From NCBI RefSeq assembly GCF_030269645.1, contig NZ_BSTR01000057.1, positions 1 to 50,653 of the forward strand: 50,653 nt of DNA, in the 5' to 3' direction. The notes under the pieces are model-generated. The model saw nothing but the letters and a program-made list of their open reading frames with translations. It was not told the DNA's origin and did no database searches. Source of the DNA: Actinokineospora sp. NBRC 105648. Lineage in GTDB: Bacteria > Actinomycetota > Actinomycetes > Mycobacteriales > Pseudonocardiaceae. Position numbers and translations under genes: made by a program. Below, piece by piece: positions 24,043-32,411 of this stretch (its first letter is position 1; every line of letters starts with the position of its first letter).

Positions 24043-24882
24043 TCAGTCCGGGTCGGCGGCGGCCTTCATGGACTTGGCGGTCTGGCCCGCGAGGGCGTCG
24101 GCGCCGACCTCGGCGTTGTGCGCGTGCGCGGTGTGGTGCAGCCCGAAGACCGAGTCCATCCCCGCTCGCAGGCCCATCAGGTCCTCGGCCTGGTTGACCG
24201 CTCGCTTGGTCAGCGCCAGGCCGAGCCTCGGCATCGCCGCGATCTTGCCCGCCAGCGCCAGGGTCTCGGTCTCCAGGTCGGCCCGCGGCACGACGCGGTT
24301 GACCATCCCGAGGGCGGCGGCGCGCTGGGCGTCCACGCGGTCGCCGGTGAACAGGAACTCCTTGGCGAAGCGGGGACCCATCACCCACGGGTGGGCGAAG
24401 TACTCGACACCGGGGATTCCCATGCGCACCACGGGATCGGCGAAGAACGCGTCGTCGGCGGCGACGACCAGGTCGCAGCACCAGGCCAGCATCAGCCCAC
24501 CGGCGACGCACGCGCCCTGGACCATCGCGATCGTCGGCTTCGGCAGTTCCCGCCAGCGCCTGCACATCCCCAAGTACACTTCGGACTCGCGCGCGAACCG
24601 GCCCTCCGCACCGGGCTTTCCGACGTGGTCCCACCACAGGCCCGCCCGGCGGTCGAACGAGGTGTCGACGTCGCGCTCGGGCGTGCCGATGTCGTGCCCG
24701 GCCGAGAAGTGCTCCCCCGCGCCCGCCAGCACGATGACCTTGACCTCGTCGTCGGCGGCCGCCCGGTAGAAGGCGTCGTCGAGGGCGTAGGTCATGGCGG
24801 AGTTCTGGGCGTTGCGGTACCGCGGCCGGTTCATCCGCACGACGGCGATCCCGCCCGCCTGCTCGTAGTCGACGACGCTCAC
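24043..24882 (-). CDS. Enoyl-CoA hydratase/isomerase family protein
   Basis: 279 aa from GTG 24882, one base after the upstream stop. Crotonase fold: the first oxyanion-hole segment FSAGHDIG lies near residue 60 and the second, QGACVAGGLMLAWCCDLVVA, near residue 121. The family hydrates enoyl-CoAs or cleaves related CoA esters. A large segment around GLWWDHVGKPGAEGRFARESE is typical of a mycobacterial EchA subgroup beside acyl-CoA dehydrogenases. It is the last gene of the 13-gene steroid-ring operon, directly after the dehydrogenase pair, so it probably hydrates their product. Confidence 0.9.
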   Translation of the reverse strand: MSVVDYEQAGGIAVVRMNRPRYRNAQNSAMTYALDDAFYRAAADDEVKVIVLAGAGEHFSAGHDIGTPERDVDTSFDRRAGLWWDHVGKPGAEGRFARESEVYLGMCRRWRELPKPTIAMVQGACVAGGLMLAWCCDLVVAADDAFFADPVVRMGIPGVEYFAHPWVMGPRFAKEFLFTGDRVDAQRAAALGMVNRVVPRADLETETLALAGKIAAMPRLGLALTKRAVNQAEDLMGLRAGMDSVFGLHHTAHAHNAEVGADALAGQTAKSMKAAADPD

Positions 24883-24883
24883 G

Positions 24884-25861
24884 TCAGGACTCCCTTTCCG
24901 TCGAGAGCAACTCCCGGGCCACCGCGGCGCGGTGCCACCCCGCCGAACCCCACTCGGCGGCCAACGCCCAGGCGCGCTTGGCGTAGAGGTGCAGGTCGTA
25001 CTCCGTGGTGTAAGCGATCGCGCCGTGGCACTGGATGGCGGCGCGGGCCACCGTGGCCGCGGCGTCCGAGGCCAACGCCTTGGCCGTCGACACCGCCCTG
25101 GCCCGGTCGGGTTCGCCCGCCGCGAGGGCGTAGCCCGCCCGGGCGACCGCGGGCTCGGCGAACTCCAGCGCCAGCAGGGCCGTGGCCAGGTGGTGCTTCA
25201 CGGCTTGGAAACTCCCGATCGGCACCCCGAACTGCTTGCGGGCGGCGACGTACGCCACGGTGAGGTCGAGCATGCGCCGGCACAGACCGATCAGTTGGGC
25301 AGCCGCGCCGAGAACACCGCGCAGCCACGCCGTGGCCACGACCTCGGGATCGTCCACTGTGGCCAGTACCGGTCCAGCGGTGACGCGCAGCAGGTCGGCG
25401 GCCGGGTCCACCGCAGCCACCGAGGCCCCACCGCTCGCGGCGGTCACCTGGATCGTACCGGTACCGGCGAAACCGCCGGTGAGCACCAGGTCGACGTTGT
25501 GGCCATAGTGGACAGTGCCACGCGCGTCCGGGTCGGCACCGCAGAACCGGTCCCCGGTCAGGTCAGCCACCGCCAGCACACCGGGGGCGAACGCGAAGGT
25601 GTCGACGACCGGCAGCGGCACGGCGGCCCAGCCGGTCTCGATCATCATGCCGACCAGGTAGTTCTCGTCCAAGCCCAGACCGCCCGCCGCCTCCGGGACC
25701 AGCAGGCCCGGTGCACCCAGTTCGATCAGGCCCGCCCGCAGCGTGGCGACCTCAGCCGAGTCGGGGGCCGCCCGCACGACAGCGGGCGGGCACAGCTCCC
25801 GCACCAGGTCGCGCACGACGGCGCGCAGGTCGGACTGCTCGGCGGTGGGGGCGAAGCGCAC
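24884..25861 (-). CDS. Acyl-CoA dehydrogenase, short subunit
   Basis: 325 aa from GTG 25861, with GAGGAGG upstream, 4 bp after the previous stop. It is shorter than ordinary dehydrogenases (about 380 aa) and diverged in the central domain; KQFGVPIGSFQAVKH and the helical C-terminus with QCHGAIAYTTEYDLHLY are conserved. Steroid-degrading actinobacteria make alpha2beta2 dehydrogenases from adjacent unlike genes (ChsE1-ChsE2, IpdE1-IpdE2), and this gene with its immediate upstream neighbour fits that pattern. It probably shares FAD sites at the subunit interface. Exact substrate not readable. Confidence 0.88.
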   Translation of the reverse strand: MRFAPTAEQSDLRAVVRDLVRELCPPAVVRAAPDSAEVATLRAGLIELGAPGLLVPEAAGGLGLDENYLVGMMIETGWAAVPLPVVDTFAFAPGVLAVADLTGDRFCGADPDARGTVHYGHNVDLVLTGGFAGTGTIQVTAASGGASVAAVDPAADLLRVTAGPVLATVDDPEVVATAWLRGVLGAAAQLIGLCRRMLDLTVAYVAARKQFGVPIGSFQAVKHHLATALLALEFAEPAVARAGYALAAGEPDRARAVSTAKALASDAAATVARAAIQCHGAIAYTTEYDLHLYAKRAWALAAEWGSAGWHRAAVARELLSTERES

Positions 25862-25865
25862 GCGG

Positions 25866-26999
25866 TCACCTCCTCGGCAGGCCGAGCACACGCTCGGCGA
25901 TGATGTTGCGCTGGATCTCGTTGGTACCCGCGTAGATCGGGCCTGCCAGGGAGAACAGGAAGCCGCGGCTCCACGGTCCATCCTCCTGGCCCGCAGGACC
26001 CAGCAGTTCCAGCGCGGTCTCGTGCAGGTCGATGTCCAATTCGGACCAGTACACCTTGTTCAGGCTCGACCGCGCGCCCACCGACCGGCCGTCGACGATG
26101 TCGGTGACCTGCGCCAGGGTGAACAACTGGTACGCCTGGGCCCGCATCCACACGTCCGCGACTCGGTCGGCCAACCCGCCGGTGGCGCCCTTGCGGCGGG
26201 CCAGCTCGACCAACCGATCGGCGGCTTGCAGGAACCGACCGGGCGAGCGCAGGGTCAGGCCGCGCTCGGATCCGGTGGTGGCCATGGCCACCTTCCAGCC
26301 CTCGTGCACGCCGCCGAGGACAGCGTTGTCTGGCACGAAAGCGTTTTCGAAGAACACCTCGGCGAAGCCCTCGTCGCCGTCGAGCCGCTCGAAGCCGCGC
26401 ACCGTCACGCCCTCGGTGTCCAGCGGGACGAGGAAGTAGGTCAACCCGTGGTGGCGCTCGGCGTCCGGGTCGGTGCGGAAGAGTCCGAAGAGGTGGGTGC
26501 AGAACGCGCCCCGGGTGGTCCACGTCTTCTGGCCGGTCAACCGCCAACCGCCTGCCGCGTCGTCACGCACCGCCCGGCTGCGGATGCCCGCGAGGTCGCT
26601 GCCCGCACCGGGTTCCGACCAGCCCTGGCACCAGAGGTCCTCGGCCGCCGCCATCCTGGGCAGCAGCGTGTCACGCTGTTCGTCGGTGCCGAAGTCGAAC
26701 AGCGTCGGTGCCAGCAGGAAGATCCCGTTCTGGGTGACCCGCTGCGGCGCGCCCGCCCGGTAGTACTCCTCCTCGAAGATCAGCCACTCCCACAGCGAGG
26801 CACCGCGGCCGCCGTAGGTGACCGGCCAGGACACCACCGACCAGCCCGCCGCGAACAGCTCGCGCTCCCAGCCCAGGTGGGCGGCGAACCCGGCGCGGGT
26901 GTCGCCGGAGGGCAACGGCTCTGCGGGCACGTGTTCGGTCAGCCAGGCCCGGGCCTCGGCGCGGAAGTCCTGCTCGGTGTCGCTCCAGGTCAGGTCCAC
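25866..26999 (-). CDS. Acyl-CoA dehydrogenase, long subunit
   Basis: 377 aa from GTG 26999, one base after the previous stop. Full dehydrogenase fold: WCQGWSEPGAGSDLA in the central FAD/substrate region, GQKTWTTRGAF, and the C-terminal GPIYAGTNEIQRNIIAERVL tail. It is probably the catalytic partner of the short subunit encoded next (heteromeric steroid-type dehydrogenase, IpdE1/IpdE2-like). It would introduce a double bond into a ring-derived CoA thioester. Which of the mycobacterial FadE26-33 group it matches cannot be decided by eye. Confidence 0.92.
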   Translation of the reverse strand: MDLTWSDTEQDFRAEARAWLTEHVPAEPLPSGDTRAGFAAHLGWERELFAAGWSVVSWPVTYGGRGASLWEWLIFEEEYYRAGAPQRVTQNGIFLLAPTLFDFGTDEQRDTLLPRMAAAEDLWCQGWSEPGAGSDLAGIRSRAVRDDAAGGWRLTGQKTWTTRGAFCTHLFGLFRTDPDAERHHGLTYFLVPLDTEGVTVRGFERLDGDEGFAEVFFENAFVPDNAVLGGVHEGWKVAMATTGSERGLTLRSPGRFLQAADRLVELARRKGATGGLADRVADVWMRAQAYQLFTLAQVTDIVDGRSVGARSSLNKVYWSELDIDLHETALELLGPAGQEDGPWSRGFLFSLAGPIYAGTNEIQRNIIAERVLGLPRR

Positions 27000-27000
27000 C

Positions 27001-28200
27001 TCAACCCGCCTTCAGGTGTCGGCGGAGCTCTTGCCGCGCAACGGTTCGGATGTGCACCTCGTCCGGACCGTCGGCGATACCCAGGATCCGCGCGCTAGCC
27101 CACATCCGCGCGATCGGGAAGTCGTCGGTGACCCCACCGCCGCCGTGCGCCTGGATGGCGCGGTCGAGCACCGACCGGGCCACCCGGGGCGCGATCACCT
27201 TGATGGCGGCGATCTCGGTGGCCGCGCCCTTGGCACCGACCTGGTCGATCAGCCACGCGGTCTTGAGCACCAGCAACCGGGCCTGCTCGATCTCCATCCG
27301 GGACTCGGCGATCCAGGTGCGGATGACGCCCTGGTCCGAGAGCGGGCCGCCGAACGCCTCGCGCGCGGCCACCCGTCGGACCATCAGCTCGAGACCCCGT
27401 TCGGCCATGCCCAGGGTGCGCATCGCGTGGTGCACGCGGCCGGGGCCGAGTCGGGCCTGGGCGATCGCGAAGCCCTCCCCCGGTCCGCCCAGCAGGTTGG
27501 CGGCGGGCACGCGGACGCCGGTGAACCGGATCTCGCCGTGTCCGTGCTGGTCGTGGTAGCCGAACAGCGGAAGCGATCGGATGATCTCCACGCCCGGGGT
27601 GTCGACCGGGACCAAGACCATCGACTGCTGCCGGTGCGGCTCGGCGTCCGGGTCGGTGCGGCCCATGACGATGAGCAGCTCGCAGCGTGGGTCGGCGGCA
27701 CCAGTGGTCCACCACTTGTGGCCGTCGACGACGTAGGAGTCGCCCTCGCGGACGATCGAGGTGGTGATGTTGCGGGCGTCGGACGACGCTACACCGGGCT
27801 CGGTCATCGCGAACCCGGACCGGATTCGCCCGTCCAGCAGCGGTTCCAGCCACCGGGTGCGCTGCTCGTCGGTGCCGAAGAGGTGGAGCAGCTCCATGTT
27901 GCCGGTGTCGGGCGCGGAGCAGTTCAGCGCCTCGGGGGCGATGTAGGGCGACCGGCCGGTGAGTTCGGCGAGGTAAGCGTAGTCCAAGTTGGACAGACCG
28001 GAGATGTCTGGCAAGAAAAGGTTCCACAGACCGAGCGCCCGGGCCTTGGCCTTCAACTCCTCGACGACCGGCGGGAGCACGTGGCTGCCGGGCGGCAGTT
28101 GGGCGGCGTACACCGGCTCGGCCGGGTAGACGTGCTCGGCCATGAAGGTACCGAGCACCTCCAGCAGCTCTCGGGCGCGCGGGCCCGGTCCCAGGTCCAT
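27001..28200 (-). CDS. ACAD10/11-type acyl-CoA dehydrogenase
   Basis: 399 aa from ATG 28200, with GGGAG just upstream, 2 bp after the previous stop. The sequence closely follows the dehydrogenase domain of human ACAD11: LGLWNLFLPDISGLSNLDYA, CSAPDTGNMELLHLFGT, MTEPGVASSDA, KWWTTGAADP, GRLGPGRVHHAMRTLGMAER-like text and ADGPDEVH. In animals this domain is fused to an APH-like kinase and the pair processes 4-hydroxyacyl-CoAs by phosphorylation and elimination. Here the kinase-like protein is a separate gene (41750-42772) behind the same type of operator, which suggests cooperation. Confidence 0.92.
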   Translation of the reverse strand: MDLGPGPRARELLEVLGTFMAEHVYPAEPVYAAQLPPGSHVLPPVVEELKAKARALGLWNLFLPDISGLSNLDYAYLAELTGRSPYIAPEALNCSAPDTGNMELLHLFGTDEQRTRWLEPLLDGRIRSGFAMTEPGVASSDARNITTSIVREGDSYVVDGHKWWTTGAADPRCELLIVMGRTDPDAEPHRQQSMVLVPVDTPGVEIIRSLPLFGYHDQHGHGEIRFTGVRVPAANLLGGPGEGFAIAQARLGPGRVHHAMRTLGMAERGLELMVRRVAAREAFGGPLSDQGVIRTWIAESRMEIEQARLLVLKTAWLIDQVGAKGAATEIAAIKVIAPRVARSVLDRAIQAHGGGGVTDDFPIARMWASARILGIADGPDEVHIRTVARQELRRHLKAG

Positions 28201-28202
28201 GG

Positions 28203-29150
28203 TCACTCCCCCGTCCTCAGCACGGTCTTGCCCAACGCGCCCCGGTTCAGGACCAGGTCCAGCGCGGTCGCGGCGTCCGCCAACGGATAGCTCGCCCCGA
28301 TGTGCGGCTTGAGCACGCCCGCGCCGCACCACGCCACGACCTGAGCCATGTTCGCCCGGTCGGCCTCCGGATTGCGCTTCGCCCACTCGCCCCACAGGAC
28401 GCCGAGCAGGGCGGCTTCCTTGAGCAACAGGCGGTTCAGGCCGATCTTGGGGATCGTCCCGGACGCGTAGCCGACGGTCAGGTAGCGCCCGCCCCAGGCC
28501 AGGGCCCGCACGGCGACCTCGGCGGCTTCCCCGCCCACCGGGTCGTACACGACGTCGTAGACACCCTCGCGGATCCGGTCGTAGTCGATCAGCTCGTGCG
28601 CGCCGTGGTCGGCGCAGAGCCGCAGCTTCTCCGGACTCGACGCGGCCGCGGTCACCTTCGCGCCCAGCGCCGCACCGATCTGCACAGCCGTCAGGCCGAC
28701 CCCGCCTGCGGCTCCGAGCACCAGCAAGGACTCTCCTGGCTCGAGCCGGGCACGGTCGACGAGACCGTGGTACGAGGTGCCGTAGACGACCGGAAGCACT
28801 GCGGCGTCGGCGAAATCCATCGTGTCCGGGATCGGGTACACCCGCGCGGCAGGCACCACGACTTGCTCGGCGTACCCACCGATGCCGCAGAACACCGCCA
28901 CCCGCGCACCCGGTTGGAGGTCAACACCAGCACCAACCGCCTTGACGACGCCCGCGGCTTCGCACCCCGGTACGAACGGCAGTTCCGGTTTGGTCTGGTA
29001 GCGCCCGGCGACCATGAGCCCGTCCGGGAAGTTCACCCCGGCCGCACGCACGTCGATCAGCACCTCACCGGGACCGGCCACCAGGTCGGGCAGCTCGGTG
29101 CGGACCAGGGTCTCCGGGCCGCCCAGTGCACGGCACTGCATCGCCCTCAT
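28203..29150 (-). CDS. NADPH:quinone oxidoreductase-type MDR protein
   Basis: 315 aa; ATG 29150 overlaps the upstream stop by 4 bp (ATGA). Medium-chain dehydrogenase/reductase fold of the zinc-free QOR group: an N-terminal GroES-like domain (VLIDVRAAGVNFPDGLMVAGRY) and a Rossmann domain with LLVLGAAGGVGLTAVQ near residues 142-157. No catalytic zinc cysteines are present. Members reduce quinones or 2-enoyl-type double bonds with NADPH. Inside this operon an enoyl-CoA or enone reductase role is plausible; it is not part of the core mycobacterial ipd set that I know. Confidence 0.88.
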   Translation of the reverse strand: MRAMQCRALGGPETLVRTELPDLVAGPGEVLIDVRAAGVNFPDGLMVAGRYQTKPELPFVPGCEAAGVVKAVGAGVDLQPGARVAVFCGIGGYAEQVVVPAARVYPIPDTMDFADAAVLPVVYGTSYHGLVDRARLEPGESLLVLGAAGGVGLTAVQIGAALGAKVTAAASSPEKLRLCADHGAHELIDYDRIREGVYDVVYDPVGGEAAEVAVRALAWGGRYLTVGYASGTIPKIGLNRLLLKEAALLGVLWGEWAKRNPEADRANMAQVVAWCGAGVLKPHIGASYPLADAATALDLVLNRGALGKTVLRTGE

Positions 29151-29920
29151 GAGCGGCCGAACTCGTCGCGGACGCGGTCGGCCACACCGGAGAGGTTGAG
29201 CTCGAAGGTGAAGCCCTGCTCGAACCGGTAGCTGCGGTTGACGTCCCACAGGTCGATGCCGTTGAGCGAGGCCTTGGCCGCCCGGATCACCGCCGGGTCC
29301 TTGGCGGCGATCTCGTGGGCCAGCGCGAACGCCGCGGACCGGAGTTCGGCGGGCGGCACCACGGCGTGGACCGAGCCGTAGCCGTGCAGCTCGGCGGCGG
29401 TGGCGGTCGCCGAGGTGTAGACCATGGCGCGCATCCGGTGCTGCGGAACGAGACGGGACAGGTGGGTCGCTGCGCCGAGCGCGCCCCGGTCGACCTCGGG
29501 CAACCCGAAGGTGGCGTCCTCGGCCGCGATGATCACGTCGGCGTTGCCGACCAGTCCGATGCCGCCACCGAGGCAGAACCCGTTCACCGCGGCGATCACC
29601 GGGACCGGGCACTCGTAGACGGCTTTGAAGGCCGCGTAGCAACCCCGGTTGGCGCCGAGCAGGGCGGTGAAACCCTCGGTGCGCTGCATCTCCTTGATGT
29701 CCACGCCCGCGTTGAAACCCCGGCCGGTCGCCCGCAGCACCACCACCCGCACGTCCGCGTCGGCCCCCGCGGAGTTCAGCGCGTCGGCGAGGGCAAACCA
29801 TCCCGCCACCGGCAACGCGTTGACCGGCGGATTGTCCATGACGACCTCGGCCACGCCGTTGTCGTGCACAGAGAGGGTGACCAGCTCGGACTCGGCGGGC
29901 GGGAACTGCTCATTCGACAT
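29147..29920 (-). CDS. echA20: EchA20-like ring-opening crotonase
   Basis: 257 aa; ATG 29920 overlaps the upstream gene by 11 bp. It strongly resembles mycobacterial EchA20 (Rv3550): PPVNALPVAGWFALADAL, GRGFNAGVDIKEMQRTEGF, NRGCYAAFKAVYECPVPVI, GLPEVDRGALGAATHLSRLV and the tail YRFEQGFTFELNLSGVADR. EchA20 hydrolytically opens the last-but-one steroid ring (HIEC-CoA) in the HIP pathway, before IpdAB. Its presence between ipdF and the dehydrogenases supports the pathway assignment. Identification is from recalled family sequence, not a search. Confidence 0.92.
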   Translation of the reverse strand: MSNEQFPPAESELVTLSVHDNGVAEVVMDNPPVNALPVAGWFALADALNSAGADADVRVVVLRATGRGFNAGVDIKEMQRTEGFTALLGANRGCYAAFKAVYECPVPVIAAVNGFCLGGGIGLVGNADVIIAAEDATFGLPEVDRGALGAATHLSRLVPQHRMRAMVYTSATATAAELHGYGSVHAVVPPAELRSAAFALAHEIAAKDPAVIRAAKASLNGIDLWDVNRSYRFEQGFTFELNLSGVADRVRDEFGRS

Positions 29921-30314
29921 GGTCGCCCTCCAGGACGAACGTGGACCAGACGGTGACGGCGGTGCCGCCGGTCTGGCGCAGACAGGTCAGCTCGACGTCC
30001 ACCCGGGCCTCACCGTCCTCTGTGTACTCTTTGACGACTTTGCCCTGACAGGTCAACGTGTCACCGGGCCACACCTGCTCTAGGAAGCGGATGCGGAACG
30101 ATCGGACGTTCTCGGCGCCGAGCCACCGGGTGGCATAGGTGCCGAGGAGGCTCGCCTGCCACATGCCGACCGCGAACGGCGTGGGGAACCCGGCGGCCCG
30201 GGCAAACTCCTCGTCGTGGTGGATCGGGTTCATGTCGCCAGAGGCACCTTGGTAGCGCACGAAGTCCGTGCGGGTGACCGGGCCGACGGTCCACGGTTCG
30301 GGGGCGGTGGTCAT
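29910..30314 (-). CDS. MaoC-like hydratase subunit
   Basis: 134 aa; ATG 30314 overlaps the upstream gene's stop by 4 bp. Hot-dog fold with the hydratase-2 motif: YQGASGDMNPIHHDEEFA carries the catalytic Asp and His, followed by FAVGMWQASLLG. It probably pairs with the next upstream hot-dog protein (30311-30751) as a heteromeric R-type enoyl-CoA hydratase, like HadAB or ChsH1-ChsH2. Two half-size hot-dog genes with coupled translation support obligate pairing. Confidence 0.9.
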   Translation of the reverse strand: MTTAPEPWTVGPVTRTDFVRYQGASGDMNPIHHDEEFARAAGFPTPFAVGMWQASLLGTYATRWLGAENVRSFRIRFLEQVWPGDTLTCQGKVVKEYTEDGEARVDVELTCLRQTGGTAVTVWSTFVLEGDHVE

Positions 30315-30751
30315 GAGTCCTCCGCCGGGGGCCGGGCGGTCTCCACGCCGGTCAGCTTCGCGCGGGCGACCAGACGACCGGTCTCGTCGTGGAAGTCGGT
30401 GTACATCACCGCGAAGGTCAGCTCACCGCCACGCCTGCCCTGCTTGGTGTAAACCTCACCGATGCGGGACTGCCCGGTCAGCCGGGTGCCCGCGCGCGGC
30501 GGCGGGCCGAAGAACGTGTACTCCTGCTCGGCGTGCAACCCCCGCTGCTGGTCCAGTTCCACGGCGGGCCAGGGGTTCGACTCGTCGGTCTGCCAGAAGA
30601 ACGCGGTGGTCAAGAAGGTCGGCTGGGCGAACGGGTGCTCGTCCGCGGGCGGCTCCGCGCCGGTGGCGATCGCGAACTCGCGGATCTTCCCGCGCTCGAC
30701 GTCCATTCGGAACGGTTCACCCGCGGTGCCGACCGCGTCGGGGTTTGCCAT
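30311..30751 (-). CDS. MaoC/FAS1-like dehydratase partner subunit
   Basis: 146 aa from ATG 30751, 11 bp after the ipdF stop. Hot-dog fold of the N-terminal MaoC (FAS1-like dehydratase) type: REFAIATGAEPP near the start, HAEQEYTFFGPPPRAGTRLTGQ, and FAVMYTDFHDETGRLVARA. It lacks the Asp-His motif seen in its partner, consistent with a structural half that completes the substrate tunnel. It is translationally coupled to the catalytic half downstream. The partner and position suggest hydration of a ring-derived unsaturated CoA ester. Confidence 0.88.
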   Translation of the reverse strand: MANPDAVGTAGEPFRMDVERGKIREFAIATGAEPPADEHPFAQPTFLTTAFFWQTDESNPWPAVELDQQRGLHAEQEYTFFGPPPRAGTRLTGQSRIGEVYTKQGRRGGELTFAVMYTDFHDETGRLVARAKLTGVETARPPAEDS

Positions 30752-30762
30752 CGGCTCCTCCG

Positions 30763-31542
30763 CTAGGGGTGCTGGCTGCTGACGGACACGACCTCGCCGG
30801 TCATGTAGGACGAGTAGTCACTGGCCAGGAACACGATCACGTTGGCCACCTCCCAGGGCTGGGCGGCGCGGCCGAAGGCCTCGCGCGCGGACAGCTCGGC
30901 GAGCAGGTCGTCGCTGGTGACCTTGGCCAGGTGCGCGTGCATCGCGATGCTGGGCGAGACCGCGTTGACCCGGATGCCGTGCTCGGCGACGTCCATCGCC
31001 GAGCAGCGGGTCAACGCCATCACACCAGCCTTGGCCGCCGCGTAGTGCGCTTGGCCCGCCTGCGCGCGCCAGCCGATCACCGAGGCGTTGTTGACGATCA
31101 CGCCGCGCCCGGCCGGGATCATGTGCCGCAGTACCGAACGGGTGGCCTTGAAGGTGGCGGTGAGAGTGACCGCGAGCACGGTGTCCCACTGCTCGTCGGT
31201 CATCTCGGCCACGCTCGCCGTGCCGCCCAGGCCCGCGTTGTTGACCAGCACGTCGATGCCGCCGTGCGCCTCGGCCACCGCGTCCATCAGACTGTCCACC
31301 TGGGACTGGTCGGTGACGTCGCAGGGGACCGCCAGCGGGCGGGTCCCGGTCAGTTCGGCGATCTTGTCGGCCGCCTCGCCGAGCCTGCGCTCGTGCCGGT
31401 CGCTGATCGCGACCCGGGCGCCCTCCTCGGCGCAGCGGCGCGCGGTGGCGTAGCCGATTCCGGTGCCCGCGGCGGCGGTGACCAGCACCGATCGGCCCGC
31501 CAGCAAACCGTGGGCCGGTCCAGCCCAGTCCTTTTCAGACAC
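30763..31542 (-). CDS. ipdF: IpdF-like SDR (hydroxy-HIP-CoA dehydrogenase)
   Basis: 259 aa; ATG 31542 overlaps the upstream SDR by 8 bp. Classical short-chain dehydrogenase: cofactor motif VLVTAAAGTGIGYATARR (an Ala-rich variant of TGxxxGIG), NNAGLGG, and the YxxxK pair in HYAAAKAGVMALTRCSA. The distinctive SVIGWRAQ, EAFGRAAQPWEVANVI and ASDYSSYMTGEVVSVS segments match mycobacterial IpdF (Rv3559c), which oxidises the 5-hydroxy group of HIP-CoA intermediates. NAD(P) preference is not readable. Confidence 0.92.
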   Translation of the reverse strand: MSEKDWAGPAHGLLAGRSVLVTAAAGTGIGYATARRCAEEGARVAISDRHERRLGEAADKIAELTGTRPLAVPCDVTDQSQVDSLMDAVAEAHGGIDVLVNNAGLGGTASVAEMTDEQWDTVLAVTLTATFKATRSVLRHMIPAGRGVIVNNASVIGWRAQAGQAHYAAAKAGVMALTRCSAMDVAEHGIRVNAVSPSIAMHAHLAKVTSDDLLAELSAREAFGRAAQPWEVANVIVFLASDYSSYMTGEVVSVSSQHP

Positions 31543-32410
31543 GGGAACGCAGCTCCTGGTCGAGTTCGGCGACGGTCCAGCGGGTGCCCTTGTCCACGGT
31601 CCAGCCGTAGGACCAGCCGCTGAACTGGCGGACCTCGCCGCCCTTGACGTAGAACACCGCGCCGGTCGCGGGGCAGCCCGCGGTGAGCAGCCAGGCGACC
31701 ATCGGGGAGACGTTGCCGGGGTGGTAGGTGTCGAAGGCGTCCGGGTCGGCGGGCTTGGCGACCAAGTCGGCGACGCCGGGCACGTCCTCGGTCATCCGGG
31801 TGCGGGCGACCGGGGTGATCGCGTTGACCCGAACACCGTAGCGGCCGAGCTCTTGGGCCAGGATCACGCTCAGCGCGGCGATCCCGGCCTTGGCGGCGCC
31901 GTAGTTGGTCTGGCCGATCGCGCCCAGCAGGCCCGAGGTGGACGAGACGTTGACCACCGACGCGCTGGGCTGCCTGCCCGCCTTGGACTCGCCGCGCCAG
32001 TGCTCGGCGAAGAGCCGGGTCGGGGCGAAGGTGGCGCGCAGCTGGCCGGCGATCACCGCGTCCCAGTCCTCTTCGGACATGTTGACGAACATCCGGTCGC
32101 GCAGGATGCCCGCGTTGTTGACCAACCCGTGCACCGCACCGAACTCCGAGAGCGTCAGGTCCAGCAACTCCTGCGCCCCGGGCACAGTGGTCACATCAGC
32201 AGTGCTCACCACGGCTTTGCCGCCACGGGCGAGGATCTCGTCGGCCACCGCCTGAGCGACAGCCGGGTCCACGCCGCGTCCGTCGGGAGCGGCGCCGGTG
32301 TCGTTGACGACCACCCGGGCGCCCTCGTCGGCGGCGAGCAACGCGTGTTCACGGCCGATGCCGCGACCAGCTCCGGTGACGACCACTACCCGGTCGGCGA
32401 GTGCGTCCAC
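31535..32410 (-). CDS. Short-chain dehydrogenase (Rv3548c/HSD17B4-like)
   Basis: 291 aa from GTG 32410, with GGAGG seven bases upstream and one base after the ipdC stop. SDR signatures: VVVTGAGRGIGREHALL, NNAGILRDRMFVNMSEEDWD, and YGAAKAGIAALSV. The phrases VVNDTGAAPDGRG and the long C-terminal tail (KGGEVRQFSGWSYGWTVDKGTRW) match the group containing the dehydrogenase domain of peroxisomal multifunctional protein 2 and mycobacterial Rv3548c. It likely oxidises a 3-hydroxyacyl-CoA made by the MaoC pair in the same operon. Confidence 0.88.
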   Translation of the reverse strand: MDALADRVVVVTGAGRGIGREHALLAADEGARVVVNDTGAAPDGRGVDPAVAQAVADEILARGGKAVVSTADVTTVPGAQELLDLTLSEFGAVHGLVNNAGILRDRMFVNMSEEDWDAVIAGQLRATFAPTRLFAEHWRGESKAGRQPSASVVNVSSTSGLLGAIGQTNYGAAKAGIAALSVILAQELGRYGVRVNAITPVARTRMTEDVPGVADLVAKPADPDAFDTYHPGNVSPMVAWLLTAGCPATGAVFYVKGGEVRQFSGWSYGWTVDKGTRWTVAELDQELRSRV

Positions 32411-32411
32411 G

